Notes: generated from the letters alone by a model not told the origin. A stretch of DNA of 6,038 nt from Acidobacteriota bacterium (GCA_003225515.1 QIAK01000121.1:2404-8441), one strand, 5' to 3'. Positions 1 through 5,950 are shown, numbered from the stretch's first letter. A program made the numbers and translations.

Positions 1-94
1 CTTTCCTCGCAAATAAACATCGCAGATCCAGCAAGCACCCTGAACTAGGAGAGTCGTACCGTTGTCGAGTTAATTATTTTCGAAAGGACTCATC

Positions 95-1021
95 ATGCGT
101 AAGAAAGTAACTATCGTAGGCTCCGGCAATGTAGGCGCGACCGCCGCTCATTGGATCGCGTCTAAAGAACTGGCCGACGTCGTTCTCATCGACATCATCG
201 AAGGCGTTCCGCAGGGCAAGGGACTCGACCTGCTCGAAGCCATGCCTATCGAGAAGCGTGACTCCTACGTCAGCGGCACGAACGACTATAAAGACACGGC
301 GAACTCCGACATCGTCGTCATCACCGCCGGCATTCCGCGCAAGCCCGGCATGAGCCGCGACGATCTCCTCAATACGAATTACAACATCATGAAGGCGGTC
401 GTCGGCGAGGTCGTCAAGAATTCGCCGAACTGCATTCTGATCATCGTTTCCAATCCTCTGGACGCCATGGCCCAGGCTGCCTACAAGCTCAGCGGATTCC
501 CCCGCGAGCGTGTCATCGGCATGGCCGGCGTGCTCGATTCCGCCCGCTTCCGCGCCTTTATCGCTGAAGAATTAAAAGTCAGCGTCGAGAATGTGACTGC
601 GTTCGTCCTCGGCGGCCACGGCGATACCATGGTCCCCCTGCCGCGCTATTCCACTGTCGCGGGGATCCCGATTACCGAACTTATCGAGAAAACAAAGCTG
701 GAGGCGCTGGTACAACGCACCCGCGATGGCGGCGCCGAAATCGTGAAGTTCCTGAAGACCGGCTCAGCCTATTACGCACCCTCAGCCGCCGCTACAGAAA
801 TGGTGGAAGCGATCCTGAAAGATAAAAAGAAAATCCTCCCCTGCGCCGCCTACCTGCAGGGCGAGTACGGGATTAGCGGTCACTACGTCGGAGTCCCAGT
901 AAAGCTGGGCGCGAAGGGCATCGAGCAGATTATCGAAATCAAACTGACGGCAGAAGAAAAGGCCGGGCTCGACAAGAGCGCGGCCGCGGTGAAGGAGCTG
1001 TGCGGAGTGATTGGGGTGTAA
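95..1021 (+). CDS. mdh: Malate dehydrogenase, NAD-dependent, LDH-like type
   Basis: This cytoplasmic TCA-cycle enzyme interconverts malate and oxaloacetate with NAD. The 308-residue product is full length for the lactate/malate dehydrogenase family. The Rossmann glycine motif GSGNVG is at residues 9-14, and Asp33 at the end of the second strand is the expected NAD-selecting residue. The active-site loop ITAGIPRKPGMSR is at 77-88; its Arg82, where lactate dehydrogenases have Gln, marks malate specificity, and Arg88 follows. VSNPLD contains Asn120. Asp148 and Arg151 lie in VLDSARFR, and His175 in GGHGDTMVP is the proton acceptor. This pattern is the tetrameric 'LDH-like' MDH class rather than the E. 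coli dimeric type. The ATG at 95 is preceded by AAAGGA at 83-88 with six bases of spacing. The first 94 bases contain no confident promoter and no gene end. The gene stands alone and converges on creD. The function is certain by family standards; only the oligomeric class is inferred. Confidence 0.97.
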   Translation: MRKKVTIVGSGNVGATAAHWIASKELADVVLIDIIEGVPQGKGLDLLEAMPIEKRDSYVSGTNDYKDTANSDIVVITAGIPRKPGMSRDDLLNTNYNIMKAVVGEVVKNSPNCILIIVSNPLDAMAQAAYKLSGFPRERVIGMAGVLDSARFRAFIAEELKVSVENVTAFVLGGHGDTMVPLPRYSTVAGIPITELIEKTKLEALVQRTRDGGAEIVKFLKTGSAYYAPSAAATEMVEAILKDKKKILPCAAYLQGEYGISGHYVGVPVKLGAKGIEQIIEIKLTAEEKAGLDKSAAAVKELCGVIGV

Positions 1022-1025
1022 GTTC

Positions 1026-1082
1026 TGTCATCCTGAGTGGAGTTGGCGACTGCGAAGCGGTCGCCAACGCAATCGAAGGACC
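1026..1082. repeat. Intergenic repeat-like element with TGTCATCCTGAG / CGAAGGACC ends
   Basis: The gap between the convergent mdh and creD genes carries TGTCATCCTGAG at 1026-1037 and CGAAGGACC at 1074-1082, with a strong hairpin between them. TCCT (1031-1034) can pair with AGGA (1077-1080). A further GGTCCT at 1131-1136 is complementary to AGGACC at 1077-1082. Elements beginning TGTCATCCTGAG and ending in CGAAGGA(T/C)C are, from memory, common dispersed intergenic repeats in acidobacterial and some other genomes. This copy would be a diverged one. Only one copy is visible in the window, so its dispersed nature is inferred. Confidence 0.5.
1042..1068. terminator. Strong hairpin between convergent mdh and creD, no U-tract
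   Basis: GTTGGCGACTGC at 1042-1053 pairs with GCGGTCGCCAAC at 1057-1068. This forms a 12-bp stem with a single T-G wobble and a GAA loop. It starts 20 bases past the mdh stop codon and 73 bases past the creD stop on the other strand, so it could act at the 3' end of both transcripts. Neither strand has a run of T after the stem, so it does not fit a classical intrinsic terminator. Protection of mRNA 3' ends, or simply the core of the surrounding repeat, are equally good readings. Confidence 0.45.
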
Positions 1083-1141
1083 CCGCGCTTGCCAGCACCA
1101 GGACGAACTTCGCTGTGAATTTCCGCAACCGGTCCTGCGTT

Positions 1142-2515
1142 CTAACTGTCGCTTTCGCTGGATAGCGTGCTCTTGCTGCTTCCTATGACCGCGCTGTACC
1201 AATCAAGATTTCGCGTGAAATACATCACTGCGGTGACGGCCAGGAAGCTGGCTACAGCACCCACTAGTAGCGCGTTGTCCTCCAGACGCAGCAGCATGTA
1301 AATGAAGAAGTAGAGCAAGCTGAACACAAACAGCGCACGCAGGCCCTGGGTCCGGCTTGCGAAAATCCACTTCGCATTTGCAGAAAGCAAAAGTACGGTA
1401 GCAACGGCAGCTACCAGGAATCCACAGTCAAAACCAAAGCGCTCGGCGAGGGAGAGTAGCAGCAGATAAAAAATCAGGTGCGCCACGCCAACCAAGATAT
1501 ACTGCGCCGGATGAACTCGTTTGCCCGAGGTCGCCTCAAAAACGAAATACGAGAGAAATAATAGAGCTACGAAAAGCAGCGCGTATTTGACCGAACGATT
1601 GACCGATTGATACGGATCAGCCACTTCGATTAACGAGATCCCCATCCCAGTACGGTCCAGTCCACTGACGACGGTATTCGTGCCTTCGGCGGGAACGCCA
1701 CGAGCAATGAAGGGCACCGACCACTCGCTGGAAAAACCTTGCGGCGAGATAGCGCGTTTCACTGGCAAGAAACCGCCATCGAAGCCGGGGCTCGGCCAAT
1801 CGCCATCGACCGCAATGTGCGTACTTTTGCCATAGGCCAGAAACGCAATCCGCTGCGCGCCGGAAAAACGCAGGTTGGCAGTAACATCGAAGGTCGCGTT
1901 GGCCTTTGCCCAATCAGTCGCTCGTACACCGAAATAAGCGAGAGGCAGGCGGGGATTATCCTCTCCCACATTTCCTGCAGGGACGAACGTCATCTTCTTT
2001 CCATCCACCATGAGCGCTCCATCGACCAGTGCGCCGCGGACGTCGCTGGCGCCTACAACAATTGCGGCTCGGGACCAATCCAACTCGGCTCCGCTCGGAA
2101 GAGCTGAAGGTACATTGGTAAGATCGAAGCTCGCATCGAACTTCAAGTCAGCCTGATAGACAGGCACTTTAAAGAGCGACCTGCGCCGCTCCTCCGTGTG
2201 GATCTTGACCGTCGCGTCACCTTTCGTCGGAAACACTACATACACGCCAGACGAATGCTCTTTGGGAGCGAGCGGAAAAGTGAAGGGTATGGTTAGCGAT
2301 GGCCCAAGAAAAGTCTGCTGGCCTCCGGTGCGTCCGCTGATTTCGCCTCTTACGTCGCTGGCCCGTTTGGCCCGTTCGTCCACCACATCGCTTACGAAGA
2401 AGGCCGGAATGGACATCAGCAGCGCCAGGCCGCTGACCAAAACAAGTTTGAGCCCGATCGAGCGGGAGATATTACGAATCATCACACTTAACGGCACAGG
2501 AGAAACTTGGTGCAT
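1142..2515 (-). CDS. creD: CreD-family inner membrane protein
   Basis: A 457-residue member of the CreD (inner membrane protein) family; E. coli CreD is of similar length. One transmembrane helix lies at about residues 21-41, followed directly by the family pattern VVDERAKRASDVRGEI and FLGPSLTIPF (69-78). A large extracytoplasmic domain runs to about 308. Five further helices follow at about 309-327, 337-358, 363-381, 390-407 and 414-432. The last two carry the conserved LLRLEDNALL (408-417) and MYFTRNLDWY (431-440). CreD is tied to the CreBC two-component system in E. coli and affects envelope and colicin/beta-lactam phenotypes, but its biochemical role is unknown; no creB or creC is in the window. 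The ATG at 2515 is chosen over an in-frame TTG at 2581. It has GGAG at 2522-2525 six bases upstream, and the TTG lies inside the predicted -35 box. ATG 2482 is a less likely alternative. Confidence 0.92.
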   Translation of the reverse strand: MHQVSPVPLSVMIRNISRSIGLKLVLVSGLALLMSIPAFFVSDVVDERAKRASDVRGEISGRTGGQQTFLGPSLTIPFTFPLAPKEHSSGVYVVFPTKGDATVKIHTEERRRSLFKVPVYQADLKFDASFDLTNVPSALPSGAELDWSRAAIVVGASDVRGALVDGALMVDGKKMTFVPAGNVGEDNPRLPLAYFGVRATDWAKANATFDVTANLRFSGAQRIAFLAYGKSTHIAVDGDWPSPGFDGGFLPVKRAISPQGFSSEWSVPFIARGVPAEGTNTVVSGLDRTGMGISLIEVADPYQSVNRSVKYALLFVALLFLSYFVFEATSGKRVHPAQYILVGVAHLIFYLLLLSLAERFGFDCGFLVAAVATVLLLSANAKWIFASRTQGLRALFVFSLLYFFIYMLLRLEDNALLVGAVASFLAVTAVMYFTRNLDWYSAVIGSSKSTLSSESDS

Positions 2516-2552
2516 GGGAAACTCCGTACGCAAACTTCTTGAGCGCGTGAGC

Positions 2553-2581
2553 AATATAACACAATGTACTTTGTTAGGCAA
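2553..2581 (-). promoter_or_regulatory. Predicted sigma70-type promoter for creD
   Basis: On the minus strand TTGCCT (2581-2576) and TATATT (2558-2553) are separated by exactly 17 bases. They match the -35 and -10 consensus at four and five of six positions. Transcription would begin near 2546 and give a leader of about 30 bases that contains the GGAG ribosome-binding site before ATG 2515. The promoter is back to back with the toxin-antitoxin promoter, about 28 bp away, so a repressor bound there might also affect creD. Confidence 0.55.
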
Positions 2582-2609
2582 AGCATAATAACAAGAGACC
2601 TAACGCATT

Positions 2610-2638
2610 TTGACCATAGTCATTGACCATGGTACAAA
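2610..2638 (+). promoter_or_regulatory. Predicted promoter of the antitoxin-toxin operon
   Basis: TTGACC at 2610-2615 and TACAAA at 2633-2638 are 17 bases apart and match consensus at five and four of six positions. The predicted start of transcription, about seven bases after the -10 box, falls at or next to the antitoxin ATG at 2645. That implies a leaderless or nearly leaderless mRNA and agrees with the absence of a Shine-Dalgarno sequence in 2630-2644. Confidence 0.5.
2611..2635. promoter_or_regulatory. Tandem TGACCAT operator-like sites over the toxin-antitoxin promoter
   Basis: TGACCAT occurs at 2611-2617 and again at 2624-2630, 13 bp apart. The first unit extends to TGACCATAGTCA, a near-palindrome with TGAC/GTCA arms. 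The second extends to TGACCATGGTAC and contains the perfect 8-bp palindrome ACCATGGT (2626-2633). They fill the space between the -35 and -10 boxes and overlap both. Phd/YefM-type antitoxins are known to repress their own operon by binding short palindromes in the promoter, so these are the natural candidate operators; binding itself is inferred. Confidence 0.5.
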
Positions 2639-2644
2639 CGACTC

Positions 2645-2887
2645 ATGAAGGAAATCTCCATCTCTGAGTTCAAAGCCAAGTGCCTGGCCATCCTTGAACA
2701 GGTCCGCAAGACGCGAAAGCCGATTCGCGTCACACGCTTCGGCAAGCCCGTCGCAGAAGTGATTCCGGCCACGCCGAGCAAACCAAAGAAGGGATGGTTA
2801 GGATGCATGGCGGGCACCGGATTCATTCTCGGCGATATCGTCGGTCCCACGGGCAGCCTTGAAGAGTGGGAAGCTGGTCGCGATTGA
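2645..2887 (+). CDS. Antitoxin, Phd/YefM type, of a type II toxin-antitoxin pair
   Basis: An 80-residue protein of the usual size for a Phd/YefM-type antitoxin. It should neutralise the adjacent PIN-domain toxin and repress the shared promoter. The N-terminal half, ISISEFKAKCLAILEQVRK (4-22) followed by IRVTRFGKPVAEVIP (27-41), is the typical DNA-binding and dimerisation fold of the family. The C-terminal part, with WLGCMAGTG (51-59), ILGDIVGP (61-68) and LEEWEAGRD (72-80), matches the toxin-binding tail seen in antitoxins paired with PIN toxins. The ATG at 2645 follows the predicted -10 box by only six bases and has no ribosome-binding site, suggesting leaderless translation. The gene overlaps the toxin gene by four bases, implying translational coupling. 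The family is clear; the cognate pairing rests on adjacency. Confidence 0.9.
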   Translation: MKEISISEFKAKCLAILEQVRKTRKPIRVTRFGKPVAEVIPATPSKPKKGWLGCMAGTGFILGDIVGPTGSLEEWEAGRD

Positions 2888-3279
2888 AGCTGCTCCTAGA
2901 CACCCACATTTGGGTTTGGGGCTCTTTGCAACCCGAGCGGCTCACGCCGAGAGTGGCGCAACAGCTAAACAATCCAGACAATGAAATCTGGCTGTCATCG
3001 GTCAGCATTTGGGAATTGCGGCTGCTTCACGACAAAGGGCGACTGAAGTTGCTGCCTGATGCCGTTAGCTGGATCCATGATAATCTCAGCCGATTGAACA
3101 TCCGTGAAGCGCCGTTTACATTTGAGGTTGCCCTCGCCATTCATTCATTGAACCTGCCCCACAACGATCCAGCAGACGGTTTTATCGCGGCAACTGCTAA
3201 GGTGTTCGGTCTGACGCTGGTAACCGCAGACGAACAGCTTGCGCAGTTAACCGACATTCAAGTGTTGCGCAACCGTTAG
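2884..3279 (+). CDS. vapC: PIN-domain toxin, VapC-like ribonuclease
   Basis: A 131-residue PIN-domain protein, full length for VapC-like toxins, which are metal-dependent endoribonucleases that stop translation by cutting tRNA or rRNA. The acidic metal-binding set is complete: Asp6 in LLLDTHIW, Glu44 in SIWEL, Asp98 in HNDPADGFIAATA (with Asp95 four turns of the same motif earlier) and Asp116 in LVTADEQL. The toxin is therefore predicted to be active. The start is taken as TTG at 2884, because family members begin MKLLLDTHIW and this gives exactly that. An in-frame GTG at 2866 would add six residues, GSWSRL after the initiator, with no family support. TTG overlaps the antitoxin stop as TTGA, so it is probably translated by coupling and at low level. 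The RNA target cannot be read from sequence. The gene ends 10 bp before the convergent cyclophilin gene. Confidence 0.9.
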   Translation: MKLLLDTHIWVWGSLQPERLTPRVAQQLNNPDNEIWLSSVSIWELRLLHDKGRLKLLPDAVSWIHDNLSRLNIREAPFTFEVALAIHSLNLPHNDPADGFIAATAKVFGLTLVTADEQLAQLTDIQVLRNR

Positions 3280-3289
3280 ACGGGACGAT

Positions 3290-3817
3290 CTACACCCGCT
3301 CGATCGTCACCTTCTTCAGCACTACATCTTTATTCGGACGGTTCTGGCGGTTTTGCGGAACGCGTGTAATCTTTTCTGCTATGTCCTGGCCCTCAACAAC
3401 CTCACCAAAAATTGTGTGCTTGCCGGTCAGCCATGCCGTCGGCACCGTAGTGATGAAGAACTGCGAGCCGTTCGTGTTCGGGCCGGCGTTCGCCATGGCG
3501 AGTTTGCCCGGCTTATCGAACTTGTGCGGCGAACCTTTCGTCTCATCTTCAAACTGGTAGCCTGGTCCACCCATGCCCGTGCCCTGCGGATCTCCGCCCT
3601 GAACCATGAAGTCGGGAATCACACGATGAAATATCGTGCCGTCATACAGCCGATCTTTTGATTTCTTGCGCGTCGATGGGTGTGTCCATTCGCGCTTGCC
3701 TTCGGCCAGTTCGACGAAATTAGCAACCGTCTTGGGCGCGTCCTTCTCAAACAGCCGGCAAACAATGGTTCCTTCGCTGGTTTCAAACGTGGCATAAAGT
3801 CCGGGTTCTCGAGTCAT
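3290..3817 (-). CDS. Peptidyl-prolyl cis-trans isomerase, cyclophilin type, cytoplasmic
   Basis: A 175-residue single-domain cyclophilin that should catalyse cis-trans isomerisation of X-Pro bonds during protein folding. There is no signal peptide or membrane segment, so it acts in the cytoplasm. All residues of the active site known from human cyclophilin A are present: Arg65 in YDGTIFHRVIP (58-68), Phe70 and Gln73 in FMVQGGDP, Gln119 and Phe121 in NTNGSQFFIT, Trp129 and His134 in WLTGKHTIFGEVVEG. The ATG at 3817 is chosen because AAAGGA (3822-3827) precedes it by four bases. In-frame upstream starts at 3853 (ATG) and 3862 (TTG) add polar residues without family support and lack a ribosome-binding site. 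It lies 82 bp downstream of the exported cyclophilin on the same strand; a weak TTGTTT/TCTAAT pair with an 18-bp spacer (3833-3862) could give it its own promoter. It may equally be cotranscribed. Its function is well supported; its substrates are unknown. Confidence 0.94.
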   Translation of the reverse strand: MTREPGLYATFETSEGTIVCRLFEKDAPKTVANFVELAEGKREWTHPSTRKKSKDRLYDGTIFHRVIPDFMVQGGDPQGTGMGGPGYQFEDETKGSPHKFDKPGKLAMANAGPNTNGSQFFITTVPTAWLTGKHTIFGEVVEGQDIAEKITRVPQNRQNRPNKDVVLKKVTIERV

Positions 3818-3899
3818 GGAATCCTTTCGGTCATTAGAGGTGACACTGCTCATAGAAAACAAACTACGCCGTCCTGCCGGCGAAATCCCGCTGCGAGCA

Positions 3900-4568
3900 C
3901 TAGTTCGGAGTACTGGAAGTTTTTGGAGCAGCCTTTGGCGCAGATTTCTTGACCGTCGTGCCAGTGGATGGCTTAGCCGCGGCTCCGCTCTTCACAACAC
4001 TGATGTGATTAATCTTCACCGGACGAAACGGCTTGTTGGTCGATGGATCTGACGCCATCCGCGCAATCTGTTTCACCAGCGCAACGCTGGCGTCGTCACA
4101 TTGTCCAAACAGCGTGTATCCACCATTCAAGTGCGGTGTCGCAACCTCAGTGATAAAAAATTGAGAGCTGTTCGTATTCGGCCCTGCATTGGCATAGGCC
4201 AATCTGCCCGGACGGTCAAACAGTAAATCGGAGGACACCTCATTCTTGAACTTGGGGACAGGGTCGGCGCCCGATCCGGTTCCCGCGGGATCACCGCCCT
4301 GGATCATGAAGTCTCCGCTCACGGGATTTCTCCAATCCTTGGTGCCGCTCGCCAGGCCGATAAAATTCGCCACACCAACCGGCGCCTTGTCAGGAAAAAG
4401 CGTGCAGGTCATCTTGCCGACAGTCGTGTCAATGATGGCGACCGGCTTTGCAGCAGCAGACGTTGTCGCCGGCTTAGCCGCGCCGCTTGGCTTGGTCGGC
4501 GCGGTCTGCGCCCATCCCGGGAATCTCGTCATCAGGATCAATACGAAAATTGCCAATGAATTACGCAT
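3900..4568 (-). CDS. Exported cyclophilin-type peptidyl-prolyl isomerase lacking its catalytic-arginine segment
   Basis: A 222-residue exported cyclophilin-family protein. Residues 1-20 form a signal peptide (hydrophobic core LAIFVLILM, cleavage likely after GWA-20), so it should be periplasmic. An Ala/Lys/Pro/Thr-rich linker covers 21-43, the cyclophilin fold about 44-193, and a basic low-complexity tail 194-222. Preserved features are FMIQGGDPAGTG (87-98), RLAYANAGPNTNSSQFFIT (122-140) and TLFGQCDD (152-159). However, NPVSG (81-85) runs directly into DFMIQGGDP. Against the neighbouring cyclophilin this omits about 18 residues, including YDGTIFHRVIP with the catalytic Arg. The cyclophilin A Trp121 and His126 positions read His146 and Tyr151, the Tyr being probably normal for the subfamily. 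The frame is intact on both sides. GAGGA at 4575-4579 precedes the ATG by six bases. It may be impaired, or a binding-only chaperone. It lies 110 bp downstream of the dipeptidase. Confidence 0.85.
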   Translation of the reverse strand: MRNSLAIFVLILMTRFPGWAQTAPTKPSGAAKPATTSAAAKPVAIIDTTVGKMTCTLFPDKAPVGVANFIGLASGTKDWRNPVSGDFMIQGGDPAGTGSGADPVPKFKNEVSSDLLFDRPGRLAYANAGPNTNSSQFFITEVATPHLNGGYTLFGQCDDASVALVKQIARMASDPSTNKPFRPVKINHISVVKSGAAAKPSTGTTVKKSAPKAAPKTSSTPN

Positions 4569-4659
4569 GAATTTTCCTCAGTAAATTGAGTATTGCCTCT
4601 CGATTTGCGGGGCAACATTGCATTGTACGACAGCCGTGGGCATGCCTTCAGCATCGTGC

Positions 4660-4676
4660 AAAATGGTGCCGCACCA
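4660..4676 (-). terminator. Weak terminator-like hairpin after the dipeptidase gene
   Basis: On the minus strand, two bases after the dipeptidase TAG stop, TGGTG-CGG-CACCA (4676-4664) forms a 5-bp stem with a three-base loop and is followed at once by TTTT (4663-4660). The position is right for an intrinsic terminator, but the stem and T-run are both short, so at best partial termination is expected. The exported cyclophilin downstream could therefore still be reached by read-through. No convincing separate promoter was found for it in 4569-4659. Confidence 0.3.
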
Positions 4677-4678
4677 GC

Positions 4679-5950
4679 CTATTTTGCAGCGGGCGCTTGC
4701 GTCTGCATCTCATGGCTCACGCGTTCCACCTCACGAAACACGCGCAGGAGATTTCCGCCAAGAACCTTCTTGATGTCATCAGCGCTGTAGCCGCGGTCGA
4801 GCAGCGACTGCGTAATCTTGGGCAGATCGGCCGCCGAGTCAATGCCCTGCGGTGTAGCGCCGCTGACCCCATCAAAGTCCGAGCCCAGCCCCACATGATC
4901 GATTCCAGCAACCTTCGCGATGTGGTCAATATGATCGATCAGTGACTTCAGAGGAGGACGCGGAATTTTGGCCATCCATTCACGTTCGATGCGATCGATA
5001 TCGACATAATTGACCGGCTTGCCCTCAGCTTTGAGCTGGTCAACGTATTTCTTAATGGCGGCGGCCTGATCCTTGGCCTGCGCCTGGATCGCTTTGCGGA
5101 AGTTTTCGTCGTCAAAGCCGTTGAAGAAGTTTACTTGCACCACCCCGCCGTTCTTGGCGACCGCTCGCAGCATCTCGTCAGTCATATTGCGCGGGGCATC
5201 CACCAGCGCCCGTGCCGACGAGTGCGATGCGATGACCGGAGCCTTGGTGGTCGCAATCGCATCCCAGAATGTCTTGTCAGCAACGTGCGAGATGTCGACC
5301 ATCATGCCCAATCGATTCATCTCGAGCACGACTTGCTTGCCGAAATCCGTGAGCCCATTATGATGCTGCACCTTCGAATCGTCGATATCCCCCGACGAGT
5401 CGGCCCATTCGTTCGTGTTCGACCATGAGAGCGTCATGTAACGCACCCCGAGCCGGTAGTAATCACGCAATAAGTGAATGTCGTTCTCGATGGAGTGCCC
5501 GCCCTCAATTCCCATCAGCGCCGCCAGTTTATGTTCCTTGTGAATTCGGTCAATGTCGTTGGGAGAAAACGCCATCACCATCTTGTCCGGATGGCGCGCC
5601 GCCTGCTCGTAAACGGAATCGATCAAATCAAACGTGTGTCTGGCAAAATGCCCCTGATTGGTTTCGGGGTCCACCCAGATGGAGAAAAATTCCGCGCCCA
5701 GGTTTCCGCGCCGCGCTTTGTCGAGACTTATGTGACCCATGTCCTTAGGATCGGTCGACCCGATGTCGAAGCCCTCGTCCAGAAAGCGCTGCGGGGTATC
5801 GGCATGCGTGTCAAGGATCAGGGCGGAATCATTGATCTGCCGTGCACGCGCACTGACGACGACGTCGGGCGTAGTTGAAGATCTATCCGGGCTCTGGGCC
5901 ACGGCGAAGGAACTGATCAGCACAAACGCAAGAACGAGCCTGCTAGTCAT
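4679..5950 (-). CDS. Secreted membrane dipeptidase, peptidase family M19
   Basis: A 423-residue zinc dipeptidase of family M19 (renal dipeptidase family), which hydrolyses dipeptides, including some with a D-residue at the C-terminal side. A signal peptide occupies residues 1-18 (LVLAFVLISSF, cleavage likely AVA-QS), so the enzyme acts in the periplasm or outside. The metal and substrate residues of the family are all visible: His49 and Asp51 in DTHADTP, Glu149 in MGIEGGHS, His222 in VDISHVAD, His243 in ASHSSAR, Arg254 in DAPRNMTD, and Asp358 in GLGSDFDGV. Compared with the mammalian enzyme, a charged stretch of roughly 50 residues (about 285-335) sits between VNFFNGF and the SLIDHIDHI helix; similar insertions are, from memory, usual in bacterial members. 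ATG 5950 is chosen over ATG 6022 because it places the signal peptide at the N-terminus and lies downstream of the predicted promoter, although its ribosome-binding site is poor. A role in peptide scavenging is inferred. Confidence 0.94.
   Translation of the reverse strand: MTSRLVLAFVLISSFAVAQSPDRSSTTPDVVVSARARQINDSALILDTHADTPQRFLDEGFDIGSTDPKDMGHISLDKARRGNLGAEFFSIWVDPETNQGHFARHTFDLIDSVYEQAARHPDKMVMAFSPNDIDRIHKEHKLAALMGIEGGHSIENDIHLLRDYYRLGVRYMTLSWSNTNEWADSSGDIDDSKVQHHNGLTDFGKQVVLEMNRLGMMVDISHVADKTFWDAIATTKAPVIASHSSARALVDAPRNMTDEMLRAVAKNGGVVQVNFFNGFDDENFRKAIQAQAKDQAAAIKKYVDQLKAEGKPVNYVDIDRIEREWMAKIPRPPLKSLIDHIDHIAKVAGIDHVGLGSDFDGVSGATPQGIDSAADLPKITQSLLDRGYSADDIKKVLGGNLLRVFREVERVSHEMQTQAPAAK

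Noticed and set aside
1..94. Promoter or upstream gene end before mdh
   Set aside because: The AT-rich TAATTATTTT at 71-80 could hold a -10 box, but no -35 match at 16-18 bp was convincing, and no open frame ends here.
1739..2107. Open frame of 122 codons on the + strand
   Set aside because: It is antisense to the well-supported creD gene, has no recognisable domain, and its composition is what the complement of a GC-rich coding region gives.
2516..2581. N-terminal extension of creD from TTG 2581
   Set aside because: The TTG falls within the predicted -35 box, the extra 22 residues have no family match, and ATG 2515 has a well-placed GGAG.
3264..3273. Perfect palindrome GTTGCGCAAC near the end of the toxin gene, considered as a terminator between vapC and the convergent cyclophilin
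   Set aside because: It lies inside the toxin coding sequence, can form only a very short stem with a usable loop, and is not followed by a T-run.
4300..4330. Frameshift or missing exon-like segment as the cause of the short cyclophilin
   Set aside because: The frame is continuous, no other frame encodes FHRVI-like residues nearby, and there are no spare bases between the flanking motifs. A clean deletion explains it better.
4246..4584. Open frame of 112 codons on the + strand opposite the exported cyclophilin
   Set aside because: It has no domain and is explained by the complement of the Ala-rich signal and linker codons.
5474..5878. Open frame of 134 codons on the + strand, with further + frames at 5073-5748
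   Set aside because: All lie opposite the M19 dipeptidase, whose metal ligands and substrate residues are intact. None of the antisense products shows a domain.
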